From Bacteroidales bacterium (GTDB lineage Bacteria; Bacteroidota; Bacteroidia; Bacteroidales; UBA932), in NCBI GenBank assembly GCA_016285215.1, contig JAEEQI010000051.1, positions 1-13,521 on the forward strand: a stretch of DNA of 13,521 nt, written 5' to 3'. Position 1 is the stretch's first letter, and each line of letters begins with the position of its first letter. Under the pieces are notes generated by a model. It did not search any database. It worked only from the letters and a program-made list of their open reading frames with translations, and had not been told where the DNA came from. Below are positions 6,935 through 13,521 of the stretch, in pieces. The position numbers and the translations under genes are program-made.

Positions 6935-7637
6935 CGTAACGCCTCTTCTTAGCGGGTTTCGCCGGATGGGCCCCGGCTACAACTAGTACGATTTCGCCTT
7001 TGGGTTCGTGGGCGCGGAACCAGTCCGCTACCTCTTCCAAAGTGCCTCTGCGATGCTCTTCGTGAACTTTTGAGATTTCACGGGCTACGGAGCAGAGACG
7101 GTCCGGGCCAAAGAATTGGGCCATTTGTTCCAGGGTTTTCACAAGCCGGTAAGGGGACTCGTAAAACACCATGGTTCTGGTTTCTGTAGAAAGTTCCTGC
7201 AGCAGCGTCTGCCGGCCTTTCTTCTGGGGCAGGAAGCCTTCAAAGGCGAATTTGTCGCACGGCAGGCCGCTGGAAACGATGGCAGGAATGCAGGCGGTGG
7301 CGCCGGGAAGCGTCTGAACCTCAATACCTTCCTGGGCACAGGCCCGGGCCAGCAGGAAGCCCGGGTCCGAGATGCCGGGGGTGCCGGCATCGGAAATGAG
7401 CGCCACGTTAAGGCCGGAAAGGATACGCTCCTTCACCAGCTCCACCGTCTGGTGCTCATTATATTTATGGTGGCTCTGTAAGGGCCGATGGATGTCAAAA
7501 TGCTTAAGCAAAACAGAGCTGGTACGGGTGTCTTCGGCCAGTATGAGATCTGCCTCCTTGAGGACCTCCACAGCGCGGAAGGTCATATCCTGGAGGTTTC
7601 CCACCGGCGTGGGGACGATATAAAGGATACCCGCCAC
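6903..7637 (-). CDS. rsmI: 16S rRNA 2'-O-methyltransferase (C1402) RsmI
   Basis: SAM-dependent enzyme that 2'-O-methylates cytidine 1402 in the decoding centre of 16S rRNA. The 244-residue tetrapyrrole-methylase-fold protein shows the family hallmarks: N-terminal YIVPTPVGNLQDMTFRA, AEDTRTS, HKYNEHQ, the signature SDAGTPGISDPG (82-93), LPGATACIPAIVSSGLP, FEGFLPQKKGR and FYESPYR. The start is GTG 7637-7635: the upstream gene stops with TAG at 7639-7637, so stop and start share one G, a classic reinitiation junction. The last 32 bases overlap the following ComEA-like gene. The lysine/acidic C-terminal tail (KKRRYDGGEEETDTD) is a low-complexity extension and may partly exist because of that overlap. 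Confidence 0.96.
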   Translation of the reverse strand: MAGILYIVPTPVGNLQDMTFRAVEVLKEADLILAEDTRTSSVLLKHFDIHRPLQSHHKYNEHQTVELVKERILSGLNVALISDAGTPGISDPGFLLARACAQEGIEVQTLPGATACIPAIVSSGLPCDKFAFEGFLPQKKGRQTLLQELSTETRTMVFYESPYRLVKTLEQMAQFFGPDRLCSVAREISKVHEEHRRGTLEEVADWFRAHEPKGEIVLVVAGAHPAKPAKKRRYDGGEEETDTD

Positions 7638-8254
7638 TAACCCAGCTTTTTACGGACGCTCATCATAAAGTGGTAAACCACGTCGCTCTTGAGGTTCCAG
7701 TGGGGGAACTTCTCGCGGATATAGGCCACGGCCTCGTCCAGGCTGGACATGGCGTTGAGGTCTGCTATGGTTTGGTCGTAGAGCGCAAAGTCTTCCTTGA
7801 ACAGAGTGCCAATGAACAGGGCGCGGTCCAGCAGGCTGATGCCGCTGCGGATGTTCTTAACCGGAATGCCGGGCTTGTCCGTGCGCCAGGGCAGGTGCGC
7901 CGTATCGTCTTCTGCAGGTGCCTGAGGGGCCGAAGCTTTGGGGGCTTCCGGCTCCGGTTCGGGAGCTGCCATCGGCTCCGGCTCAGGTGCCAGAACAGGT
8001 TCGGGCTCCGGTTCAATGACCGGTTCCGGCTCGGGGGCAACCACCGGTTCGGGCTCTGCTACGGGCTCGGGTGCAACCTCCGGCTCATCTATACCTATCT
8101 GAATATCAGTGAAATCCACTTCTTCGTCTTCGGCCGGCACAACGGGGGAAGCCTGGAGGGCGGCTATTCTCTCTTCCAGAGCGGCTATCTGTTTTTTGAG
8201 GCTCTCAATCTCCTCTTGGAAGACTTTGAGCGTTTCTTTTTGTGTTTTTTCCAT
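7637..8254 (-). CDS. Uncharacterised coiled-coil protein with Pro-Glu repeats and conserved C-terminal domain
   Basis: A 205-residue protein with no signal peptide or membrane segment, so probably cytoplasmic. Residues 1-35 form a heptad-like coiled coil (EEIESLKKQIAALEERIAAL). Residues 57-105 are a Pro-Glu-Ala/Val repeat, mostly variations on APEPEP, likely a stiff extended spacer. Residues 135-205 are a compact helical domain (GISLLDRALFIGTLF, LNAMSSLDEAVAYI, then MMSVRKKLG) that resembles the C-terminal part of uncharacterised Bacteroidota proteins I recall; no function is known to me. It is the first gene of the series with rsmI, sharing one base at the junction. It has its own promoter (8280-8312), facing the tdk promoter. 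Oligomerisation through the coiled coil and partner binding by the C-terminal domain are inference. Confidence 0.8.
   Translation of the reverse strand: MEKTQKETLKVFQEEIESLKKQIAALEERIAALQASPVVPAEDEEVDFTDIQIGIDEPEVAPEPVAEPEPVVAPEPEPVIEPEPEPVLAPEPEPMAAPEPEPEAPKASAPQAPAEDDTAHLPWRTDKPGIPVKNIRSGISLLDRALFIGTLFKEDFALYDQTIADLNAMSSLDEAVAYIREKFPHWNLKSDVVYHFMMSVRKKLG
7940..8086 (-). repeat. Degenerate Pro-Glu-encoding repeat within the coiled-coil gene
   Basis: About 147 bp encoding repeated APEPEP-like units (residues 57-105). The DNA units, read on the plus strand, are variations of GGTTCGGGCTCCGG and GGCTCCGGCTC and are imperfect, so length variation by slippage or recombination between strains is plausible. 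Confidence 0.7.
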
Positions 8255-8269
8255 AAATGACTATATTTG
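8239..8269 (+). promoter_or_regulatory. Promoter of tdk (-33 / -7)
   Basis: TTTG (8239-8242), 19-bp spacer, then TATATTTG (8262-8269): a full match to the Bacteroidota promoter consensus. Predicted start of transcription is near 8273, about 20 nt before the ATG at 8293. The -33 box lies within the first codons of the divergent coiled-coil gene. Confidence 0.75.
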
Positions 8270-8279
8270 TAGTCAACAA

Positions 8280-8312
8280 CAAAGATACGGAAATGTTTTT
8301 GGAAAATTCAAA
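8280..8312 (-). promoter_or_regulatory. Promoter of the coiled-coil/rsmI series (-33 / -7)
   Basis: On the minus strand, TTTG (8312-8309), 21-bp spacer, then TATCTTTG (8287-8280), a full TAnnTTTG match. Predicted transcription start is near 8276, giving a leader of about 22 nt. It faces the tdk promoter, with the two start points within a few bases of each other, and its -33 box lies within the first codons of tdk. Confidence 0.65.
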
Positions 8313-8874
8313 AAAATCAGGCTGCATTGAGGTAATTTGCGGCTCCATGTTCTCCGGCAAAACGGAAGAGCTCATAAGGAGACTCAAGAGGGCCCAGTTT
8401 GCCAAGCAGAAGATTGCCACTTTCAAGCCAACCGTAGACAAGCGCTTCTCGGACCTTGACGTGGTCTCCCACGATTCCCACAGCATTTCCTGCACGCCCA
8501 TCAAAACGCCCTCCCGTATGCTCCAGATTGAGCCCGACGTGGAGGTAGTTGGCATTGATGAGGCCCAGTTCTTTGACGAGAGCATTATTGGCGTATGCCA
8601 GGAGCTGGCCAACCGCGGTATCCGCGTAATCATAGCCGGCCTGGATACGGACTACCTGGGTAATCCCTTCGGCCCTATGCCCGGATTAATGGCCATAGCC
8701 GAAGATGTACAGAAGGTCCACGCTATCTGCGTGCGCTGCGGATCGCTGGCCAACCAATCACACCGCCTTTCGGCCTCCAAAAAACTCGTGGTCCTGGGCG
8801 AGAAAGACACTTATGAACCCCTCTGCCGAGAGTGCTACCAAAAAGCCCTGGCAGAAGACAATGAACAAAACTAA
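8293..8874 (+). CDS. tdk: Thymidine kinase (type II)
   Basis: Phosphorylates thymidine to dTMP in nucleotide salvage. The 193-residue product has the P-loop GSMFSGKT (17-24), the Walker B/catalytic segment DEAQFF (Glu90 as base), GLDTDYLGNPFGPMP, and four zinc-binding cysteines in two CxxC pairs (Cys146/Cys149 and Cys178/Cys181). The frame opens at an earlier ATG (8257), but that lies upstream of the predicted transcription start (about 8273) and within or before the -7 element. The ATG at 8293 gives an N terminus (MFLENSKKSGCIEVICGSMF) of the length usual in Bacteroidota Tdk, so it is preferred. The lipoprotein gene follows 15 nt after the stop and is probably cotranscribed. Confidence 0.96.
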   Translation: MFLENSKKSGCIEVICGSMFSGKTEELIRRLKRAQFAKQKIATFKPTVDKRFSDLDVVSHDSHSISCTPIKTPSRMLQIEPDVEVVGIDEAQFFDESIIGVCQELANRGIRVIIAGLDTDYLGNPFGPMPGLMAIAEDVQKVHAICVRCGSLANQSHRLSASKKLVVLGEKDTYEPLCRECYQKALAEDNEQN

Positions 8875-8889
8875 TTAACCAATAAAATT

Positions 8890-9564
8890 ATGAAGAAATC
8901 AAGATTATTCATTGCAGCCATTGCCCTTATGGGCATCGCCGCCTGTGCAAAGATGGAAACTCCCACTGTGCAAGAAGAACCCGAGGTAATTGCCCCGGAG
9001 CAAACCGTAGCTGCAGAACCTGAGCAGAATATGGATGTCAAGTCCGTTGCCAGTACCCTGGACGGCTTGTGCAAAATCTGTGAAGTCAAAGAATTTATCC
9101 AGAGCCTCATAGTGAAGGTCAACCAGTCCGAAACCCCTTGGCACCTTGACATCTACGTAGCCAGACCCAAGACCGAGGAACAGGAGGAATTCCCCTATAT
9201 CAGCGGCTCCGTTGGCTTCTCCAAAGGCATCTTCAATCCCATCGTTCTGGATGTAGATATCCTGCTTGTTGACCTCATCACTGTTACCGGTACCGTAGAT
9301 GTGCGTCAGATTGCTTCCAACTACGCTCATGCCTTAAAGCACATTGATTCCTTTATGGGAGACATCACCGCCCAGTACTATCTGGACAAGGCCACCGAAG
9401 GCCTGGATCTCACCTTTATGGGTGGTCTCAAGCTCTTCTTCAAGGTAGATGTGGATGAGGAAGGCAATCGCTACATCAATCTGTATATTTACAATCCCGA
9501 TGATCCGAGCTTCGGGCCCATGCCCATCCCCAGCTTCTCCCAACTGTTTGCCCCCAAGGGCTGA
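8890..9564 (+). CDS. Uncharacterised secreted lipoprotein
   Basis: A 224-residue protein with a typical lipoprotein signal: MKKSR, a hydrophobic core, then lipobox IAAC with Cys19 as the predicted lipidated residue. Residues 20-48 are acidic and proline-rich (for example QEEPEVIAPEQ), resembling the flexible tether of outer-membrane or surface-exposed Bacteroidota lipoproteins. The mature part is likely alpha/beta: a Cys-containing segment (LCKICEVKEFIQ), alternating hydrophobic strands around 125-145, and KLFFKVDVDEEGNRYINLYIYN near the C terminus. I do not recognise the family. It lies 15 nt downstream of tdk with no separate promoter that I can see, and ends before a strong terminator shared with recA. 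Nothing in the context indicates a function. Confidence 0.85.
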   Translation: MKKSRLFIAAIALMGIAACAKMETPTVQEEPEVIAPEQTVAAEPEQNMDVKSVASTLDGLCKICEVKEFIQSLIVKVNQSETPWHLDIYVARPKTEEQEEFPYISGSVGFSKGIFNPIVLDVDILLVDLITVTGTVDVRQIASNYAHALKHIDSFMGDITAQYYLDKATEGLDLTFMGGLKLFFKVDVDEEGNRYINLYIYNPDDPSFGPMPIPSFSQLFAPKG

Positions 9565-9585
9565 TAGTCCCAGATTAATAGATAC

Positions 9586-9619
9586 AAAAGAGCCAGACCC
9601 TGTGGAGTCTGGCTCTTTT
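9586..9619. terminator. Bidirectional intrinsic terminator between the lipoprotein gene and recA
   Basis: A perfect 13-bp inverted repeat, AAAAGAGCCAGAC (9586-9598) with GTCTGGCTCTTTT (9607-9619), around an 8-nt loop. It has a GC-rich stem core and T-runs on both strands, placed between two convergent genes. It should terminate transcription from both directions. Confidence 0.9.
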
Positions 9620-9638
9620 ATGTAATGCGCGCTAGGGA

Positions 9639-10664
9639 TTAGTCCTGCACGTTAGCGAGGGCTTCGCGAATCTTGGCTTCAATTTCTTCGGCCAGTTCTA
9701 CGTTGTCCATCATAAGCTTCTTGACGGCTTCACGGCCCTGTGCGAGCTTGGTGTCGTTGTAGGAGAACCAGGAGCCGCTCTTCTGGATAATGCCCAGCTC
9801 TACGCCCAGGTCCACGATTTCTCCGCTGCGGGAGATGCCTTCACCAAACACAATGTCAAACTCGGCCTTCTTGAAGGGCGGAGCCATCTTGTTCTTGACC
9901 ACCTTTACCTTTACGTGGTTGCCCAGGGCTTCCTCACCGTCCTTGATCTGGGTGGTGCGGCGGATGTCCAGGCGCACGGAGGCATAGAACTTAAGGGCGT
10001 TACCGCCGGTGGTTGTCTCGGGGTTGCCAAACATAATGCCAATCTTCTCACGCAGCTGGTTGATGAAGATGCAGCAGGTGTTGGTCTTGGAGATGTTGGC
10101 GGTGAGTTTTCTCAGGGCCTGGCTCATCAGACGGGCCTGCAGACCCACCTTGTTGTCTCCCATCTCTCCCTCGATTTCTGCACGGGGAGTAAGGGCGGCC
10201 ACGGAGTCAATGACCACAATGTCAACGGCACCCGAGCGGATGAGGTTGTCTGCAATTTCCAGGGCCTGTTCTCCGTTATCCGGCTGCGAGATGAGCAGGG
10301 TGTCCAGGTCTACGCCCAGGGACTTGGCATAGGTGCGGTCAAAGGCGTGCTCTGCATCGATGATGGCCGCAATGCCGCCCGCCTTCTGTGCCTCTGCAAT
10401 GGCGTGGATGGCCAGCGTGGTTTTACCGGAGCTCTCCGGTCCGTAAATCTCTATGATACGGCCTTTAGGGTATCCCCCGATGCCCAGAGCGTGGTCCAAC
10501 GAAATGGAACCGCTGGGAATTACCTGAGTAGAATCCCATTCCGGCTGGTCTCCCAGCTTCATAATGGTTCCCTTTCCGTAGTCTTTCTCAATCTTGTCAA
10601 TGGTTGCCTGGAGCGCCTTGAGTTTGGCGGCGTTGATTCCAGTTCCTTCAGCTTCTTTTGCCAT
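9639..10664 (-). CDS. recA: Recombinase RecA
   Basis: ATP-dependent strand-exchange protein of homologous recombination and the SOS response. The 341-residue product is normal RecA length and complete: N-terminal polymerisation helix ([20 protein letters not shown]), Walker A GPESSGKT (75-82), Walker B region [12 protein letters not shown], loop 1 region with [18 protein letters not shown], loop 2 [14 protein letters not shown], the highly conserved [14 protein letters not shown], and the C-terminal domain ending with a short acidic tail (NVQD). It has its own promoter in the 79-bp gap after the epimerase gene and a leader of about 44 nt. I see no LexA-type operator I could identify. It converges on the lipoprotein gene at the bidirectional terminator. 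recX is in the same window but in a different transcription unit. Confidence 0.98.
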   Translation of the reverse strand: MAKEAEGTGINAAKLKALQATIDKIEKDYGKGTIMKLGDQPEWDSTQVIPSGSISLDHALGIGGYPKGRIIEIYGPESSGKTTLAIHAIAEAQKAGGIAAIIDAEHAFDRTYAKSLGVDLDTLLISQPDNGEQALEIADNLIRSGAVDIVVIDSVAALTPRAEIEGEMGDNKVGLQARLMSQALRKLTANISKTNTCCIFINQLREKIGIMFGNPETTTGGNALKFYASVRLDIRRTTQIKDGEEALGNHVKVKVVKNKMAPPFKKAEFDIVFGEGISRSGEIVDLGVELGIIQKSGSWFSYNDTKLAQGREAVKKLMMDNVELAEEIEAKIREALANVQD

Positions 10665-10711
10665 ACGCTAATGTGTTAAATTAATGTTGCGGGCATCCTT
10701 AACCGCATCTA

Positions 10712-10743
10712 CAAAGATAAGTAAACTCCGCTGATAAACCAAA
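10712..10743 (-). promoter_or_regulatory. Promoter of recA (-33 / -7)
   Basis: On the minus strand, TTTG (10743-10740), 20-bp spacer, then TATCTTTG (10719-10712), both matching the Bacteroidota consensus. Predicted transcription start is near 10708. The -33 box directly abuts the stop codon of the upstream epimerase gene. Confidence 0.75.
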
Positions 10744-11595
10744 CTACGGAAGCTCAATTTCGTAAGCAAATTCATAGGACTCACCAGGGGACAGCGAGTG
10801 GTTGCAATCGCGCTCCGAGATGTCTCCCGTGAAGCCCTTCAGGTCTGCAATTCCGCACCAGGGTTCAATGCAAACGAACGGGCAGCCGGGCTTGTACGGA
10901 GCCCACAGACCGTAGGCTTCGGCCTGGGGGCAATTGACCCGCAGAACCTCCTTCTTTTCCTTGTCCAGCAGCGCTACGGAAGCCACTTTGGAGCGTTCCA
11001 GCAGAAAAGCATCGGCCTTAAAAGTCTCTCCGGAGAGGACAATCAGACCCTTCTCATTGGGCACCACAGTAGGGGCCGAAGGAACCCGCAGCCCGCCTTC
11101 CAGATAAGTGTAAGCGGTAGGTTCAACCACCTTTCCCTGGTGGTCGAAGCACTGGAGATACCCGTGCACGGGGTCATCGGCCTTATAATCCGGCATCAGG
11201 AAAGCCGGGTGCGCGCCAATGGAGAAATGCATAGTACAGGCCGAAGTATTCCGAACCGTCCAATGGCAGGTCACGGACTTGTCCGTAACCGGATAGCGGG
11301 CTTCCAGAATAAAGGTATAGGGATAGTTCTCCCGGGGTTCCTTTTGCTCATACACCCAGGCATCCCCTACTTTTGTGAAGTCTACATCGCGCGCAAAGCC
11401 GTGCTGATGCATCTGAAAAGCCTTGCCGCCAATGCGTAGCGTTTCCCCGGCCGGGAGACCCACCACCGGGAACAGAATGGGCGCCACACGCCCCCAGAAT
11501 GCCTTGTCGGCGTTCCACATATACTCCCGGTTTCCCCGCCGGAGACCCCGGAGTTCGGCCCCGTGAGGAGCCACGGTTATCTGAATCTTTTCCAT
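10744..11595 (-). CDS. Aldose 1-epimerase family protein (LacX/YeaD-like)
   Basis: A 283-residue cytoplasmic protein of the galactose-mutarotase fold, which interconverts alpha and beta anomers of sugars or sugar phosphates. Conserved catalytic positions are visible: His65 in [10 protein letters not shown], His129 in IGAHPAF and Glu244 in CIEPWCG, which acts as the general base in this superfamily. The start [21 protein letters not shown] matches the LacX-like branch rather than classical GalM. The substrate cannot be decided from sequence. It starts 5 bp after a -7 element and is divergent from ugd, with recA downstream. The combination with ugd suggests a general sugar-metabolism role only weakly. 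Confidence 0.9.
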   Translation of the reverse strand: MEKIQITVAPHGAELRGLRRGNREYMWNADKAFWGRVAPILFPVVGLPAGETLRIGGKAFQMHQHGFARDVDFTKVGDAWVYEQKEPRENYPYTFILEARYPVTDKSVTCHWTVRNTSACTMHFSIGAHPAFLMPDYKADDPVHGYLQCFDHQGKVVEPTAYTYLEGGLRVPSAPTVVPNEKGLIVLSGETFKADAFLLERSKVASVALLDKEKKEVLRVNCPQAEAYGLWAPYKPGCPFVCIEPWCGIADLKGFTGDISERDCNHSLSPGESYEFAYEIELP

Positions 11596-11600
11596 TTCCT

Positions 11601-11608
11601 CAAAGTTA
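11601..11608 (-). promoter_or_regulatory. -7 promoter element for the aldose epimerase gene
   Basis: Read on the minus strand as TAACTTTG (TAnnTTTG consensus). It ends 5 bp before the ATG at 11595, so the transcript would be leaderless or nearly so. No clear TTTG -33 box is seen. Only 13 bp separate this element from the divergent ugd -7 element, so the two promoters overlap. Confidence 0.55.
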
Positions 11609-11621
11609 GCAATTTTTTGCT

Positions 11622-11629
11622 TAAATTTG
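11622..11629 (+). promoter_or_regulatory. -7 promoter element for ugd
   Basis: TAAATTTG (TAnnTTTG consensus), ending 5 bp before the ugd ATG at 11635, which predicts a leaderless or near-leaderless mRNA. No good -33 box is seen; its expected place falls at the -7 element of the divergent epimerase gene. The 11-mer GCTTAAATTTG (11619-11629) is identical to that at pgi. Confidence 0.55.
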
Positions 11630-11634
11630 TGCCT

Positions 11635-12921
11635 ATGAAAATTGCCATTGCAGGAACCGGATACGTAGGAATGAGCCTGGCCACCCTCCTAGCCCAAAAG
11701 AGTGAGGTGGTAGCCGTGGACGTTGTACCGGAAAAGGTAGCCAAAATCAACCGCAAGGAATCCCCCATAGCAGACGAGTACATTGAACAGTTTCTCCGTG
11801 AGAAGCCGCTCAGCCTCACCGCCACCCTGGACGCCAGGGAGGCGTATAAAGGGGCCCATTTTGTGGTGATTGCCACCCCCACCAACTACGACCCCCAGCA
11901 GAATTTCTTTGACACGTCCCACGTGGAAGAAGTGGTCAAGTTGGTGCTGGAAGTGAACCCCGAGGCCGTAATGGTCATCAAGAGTACGGTTCCGGTAGGT
12001 TTCACCCACTCTCTTGAAGAGAAATACCCCACCGGAAAGTTCCTCTTCTCCCCCGAATTCTTACGTGAAAGTAAGGCCCTGTACGACAACCTCTATCCGT
12101 CCCGTATAATTGTAGGCGTGAACAATCGTTCTGCGGAAAATTATTTTTCGCAAGGCTTTGCGAAAAACCAATTTTCCGCCGAACTAGACTCTTCTGCTTC
12201 GGAGTTTGCCAATTTATTAAAAGACTGTTCTTTAAAGCCGGACGTTCCTATCCTTCTAATGGGAACCGCGGAGGCGGAGGCTGTGAAGCTGTTTGCCAAC
12301 ACGTATCTGGCGCTGCGGGTGAGCTACTTCAACGAGCTGGACACGTATGCAGAGATGAAGGGCCTGGATACCAGGGCCATCATTGAGGGCGTATGCCTGG
12401 ATCCCCGAATTGGGACGCATTACAACAACCCCAGCTTCGGATACGGCGGATACTGCCTTCCCAAGGACACCAAGCAGCTGTTGGCCAATTACAACGACGT
12501 ACCCGAGAACCTCATCCAGGCCATCGTGGAATCCAACCGCACGCGCAAGGACTACATAGCAGACCGCGTTCTGTCCAAGGCCGGTTACTACAGCTACTAC
12601 GGCCCCAACAACACCTATGCAACGGCACAGGAGAAGGACGTGACGGTGGGCGTGTACCGCCTCACTATGAAGTCCGGCTCCGACAACTTCCGCCAGAGCG
12701 CCATCCAGGGCATTATGAAGCGCATCAAGGCCAAGGGCGCGCACGTGATAGTGTACGAGCCCACCCTGGAAGACGGCACCACCTTCTTTGGTTCGCCGGT
12801 GGTGAACAACCTGGAGGCCTTCAAGGCCCAGTCCAACGCCATCATAGCCAACCGCTTTGACGAGCAGCTGGAAGACGTAAAAGAAAAAGTATACACCCGA
12901 GATATCTTTAAAAGAGACTAG
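11635..12921 (+). CDS. ugd: UDP-glucose 6-dehydrogenase
   Basis: Oxidises UDP-glucose to UDP-glucuronate with NAD+, supplying precursors for surface polysaccharides. The 428-residue product has the N-terminal NAD-binding motif GTGYVG (7-12), CxxC-free Rossmann features, [17 protein letters not shown], the central helix [25 protein letters not shown], the active-site peptide [13 protein letters not shown] (Cys274 nucleophile) and the C-terminal domain motif [18 protein letters not shown] 11635 is chosen by the Rossmann start [10 protein letters not shown] and the promoter position; the frame opens 24 codons earlier. Compared with the E. coli protein as I remember it, there are two insertions: about 21 residues after SRIIVG (residues about 166-188), largely encoded by a palindrome, and about 18 residues near 318-336 ([15 protein letters not shown]). 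yicC follows 3 nt after the stop. Confidence 0.95.
   Translation: MKIAIAGTGYVGMSLATLLAQKSEVVAVDVVPEKVAKINRKESPIADEYIEQFLREKPLSLTATLDAREAYKGAHFVVIATPTNYDPQQNFFDTSHVEEVVKLVLEVNPEAVMVIKSTVPVGFTHSLEEKYPTGKFLFSPEFLRESKALYDNLYPSRIIVGVNNRSAENYFSQGFAKNQFSAELDSSASEFANLLKDCSLKPDVPILLMGTAEAEAVKLFANTYLALRVSYFNELDTYAEMKGLDTRAIIEGVCLDPRIGTHYNNPSFGYGGYCLPKDTKQLLANYNDVPENLIQAIVESNRTRKDYIADRVLSKAGYYSYYGPNNTYATAQEKDVTVGVYRLTMKSGSDNFRQSAIQGIMKRIKAKGAHVIVYEPTLEDGTTFFGSPVVNNLEAFKAQSNAIIANRFDEQLEDVKEKVYTRDIFKRD
12129..12183. repeat. Nested 55-bp palindrome inserted in frame in ugd
   Basis: Inner stem TTTTTCGCAA (12144-12153) with TTGCGAAAAA (12158-12167), loop GGCT. Outer stem GCGGAAAATT (12133-12142) with AATTTTCCGC (12170-12179). 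Beyond a single mismatch, TTC (12129-12131) pairs with GAA (12181-12183). Both ends encode Ser-Ala-Glu. The stretch is AT-rich compared with the flanking ugd sequence and sits where the protein has extra residues. This is consistent with a mobile or dispersed palindromic element (Rickettsia RPE-like in concept) captured by the gene. Confidence 0.75.
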
Positions 12922-12924
12922 AGA

Positions 12925-13521
12925 ATGATTCAATCGATGACCGGCTACGGAAAGGCCGAAGCCCAGCTCCAAGCCGGAAAACTTACCCTGGAAATCCGCA
13001 CCCTCAACGGCAAAAGCGCCGATATCAACCTCAAGAGTTCCCTCCTCCCCAAAGACAAGGAGCTGGAAGTGCGCAAACGCCTGGCCGACAAGCTGGTCCG
13101 CGGCACCATAGACCTCTATATCAGCTTTGAAGCCGGAGCCTCCGACACCGCCCACACCATCAACGCAGACGTGTTCAACGCCTACTGGCAGAGCACCGTC
13201 AAGGCCCTGGGCAAGGAACTCGATCCCAGCATCCTGGCCAGCACCATCCTCCGCCTGCCCGACGTAGTGGACGCCAAGAAGGCCGATATCATAACGGAAG
13301 AAGAATGGCCCAAGGTTTCGGCCGCCCTGGACGAAGCATTGAACCAGCTCTGCGCCTACCGCGCCAACGAGGGAAAAGCCCTGTATAAAGACGTTACCGG
13401 CCGCGTAGACGGTATCCTCAAGCTCTACGACCAGGTGGAAGCCCTGGAAGGAGAACGCATCACCACGGTGCGCGAAAAGTTTGACAAGGCCCTGGCCGAA
13501 TTGGCCGCCAAGCCCAACCCC
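12925..13521 (+). CDS. yicC: YicC/YloC-family endoribonuclease, N-terminal part (cut by window edge)
   Basis: The first 199 codons of a gene that runs off the right edge. The N terminus MIQSMTGYGKAE followed by LEIRTLNGKSADINLKSS is the hallmark of the YicC family (YicC_N domain). E. coli YicC and B. subtilis YloC have been described as endoribonucleases affecting small-RNA and mRNA turnover. The following segments RKRLADKLVRGTIDLYISF and LRLPDVV also fit the family, and the helical region near the edge (NEGKALYKDVTGRVDGILKLYDQVEAL) leads towards the C-terminal domain, which is not in the window. The ATG lies 3 nt after the ugd stop, so the two genes are probably cotranscribed; in many Bacteroidota the next gene is gmk, which would be just outside. 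Confidence 0.95.
   Translation, partial: MIQSMTGYGKAEAQLQAGKLTLEIRTLNGKSADINLKSSLLPKDKELEVRKRLADKLVRGTIDLYISFEAGASDTAHTINADVFNAYWQSTVKALGKELDPSILASTILRLPDVVDAKKADIITEEEWPKVSAALDEALNQLCAYRANEGKALYKDVTGRVDGILKLYDQVEALEGERITTVREKFDKALAELAAKPNP

Noticed and set aside
7940..8086. CRISPR-like or tandem regulatory array
   Set aside because: The repeats are imperfect, adjacent without spacers and in frame, encoding a Pro-Glu spacer; they are explained by protein structure.
8205..8633. Minus-strand open frame across the start of tdk
   Set aside because: It is a shadow of tdk and of the start of the coiled-coil gene, which are both supported by motifs or promoters.
12256..13155. A 299-codon minus-strand open frame across ugd and yicC
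   Set aside because: It spans the junction of two well-supported plus-strand genes and its product is Gly/Val/His-rich low complexity, as expected of a shadow.

Overview
The window looks like a chromosomal housekeeping segment from a GC-rich member of the Bacteroidales (Bacteroidota), probably gut-associated. The main evidence is the promoters: several gene starts are preceded by the Bacteroidota-type -7 element TAnnTTTG, and four also have a -33 TTTG-like box 19-21 bp upstream. Shine-Dalgarno sequences are weak or absent. The protein types also fit: patatin-Omp85 fusion, Bacteroidetes-type thymidine kinase, 446-residue Pgi, and a ComEA-like membrane helix-hairpin-helix protein. Genus cannot be fixed from sequence alone.

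Layout. The left edge (1-313, minus) holds the N-terminal part of a formylglycine-generating-enzyme-like lipoprotein. It is divergent from pgi (425-1765, plus), which is followed within a few bases by the RNase P RNA gene rnpB (about 1772-2134, plus). rnpB converges on, and overlaps, the end of a long minus-strand gene series transcribed from 8254 down to 2121: a coiled-coil/Pro-Glu-repeat protein, rsmI, a ComEA-like protein, rlmN (with its own promoter), a patatin-Omp85 outer-membrane protein and recX. Junctions are very tight: TAG/GTG sharing one base, a 32-bp overlap, ATGA, and a 1-nt gap. Divergent from this series is a plus-strand pair, tdk (8293-8874) and an unrecognised lipoprotein (8890-9564). 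These converge on recA (9639-10664, minus) across a bidirectional terminator hairpin. An aldose-1-epimerase-like gene (10744-11595, minus) lies upstream of recA and is divergent from ugd (11635-12921, plus), which is followed 3 nt later by a yicC-family gene running off the right edge.

How the genes relate. Most are core functions: glycolysis/sugar metabolism (pgi, epimerase, ugd), RNA processing and modification (rnpB, rsmI, rlmN, yicC), DNA recombination (recA, its modulator recX, possibly the HhH protein), nucleotide salvage (tdk) and envelope proteins. I see no phage, CRISPR, toxin-antitoxin, tRNA or transposase genes.

The most unusual content is not a gene. Two palindromic sequence clusters sit in frame inside coding regions: a nested 55-bp hairpin in ugd (12129-12183) and a run of three chained palindromes in the ComEA-like gene (6709-6767). 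Both encode extra residues in tolerant positions and resemble dispersed palindromic elements that have entered genes. Also notable are rnpB, whose closing P1 strand and U-tract are the complement of the last RecX codons, and several promoters whose -7 element ends only 5 bp before the start codon, implying nearly leaderless mRNAs.
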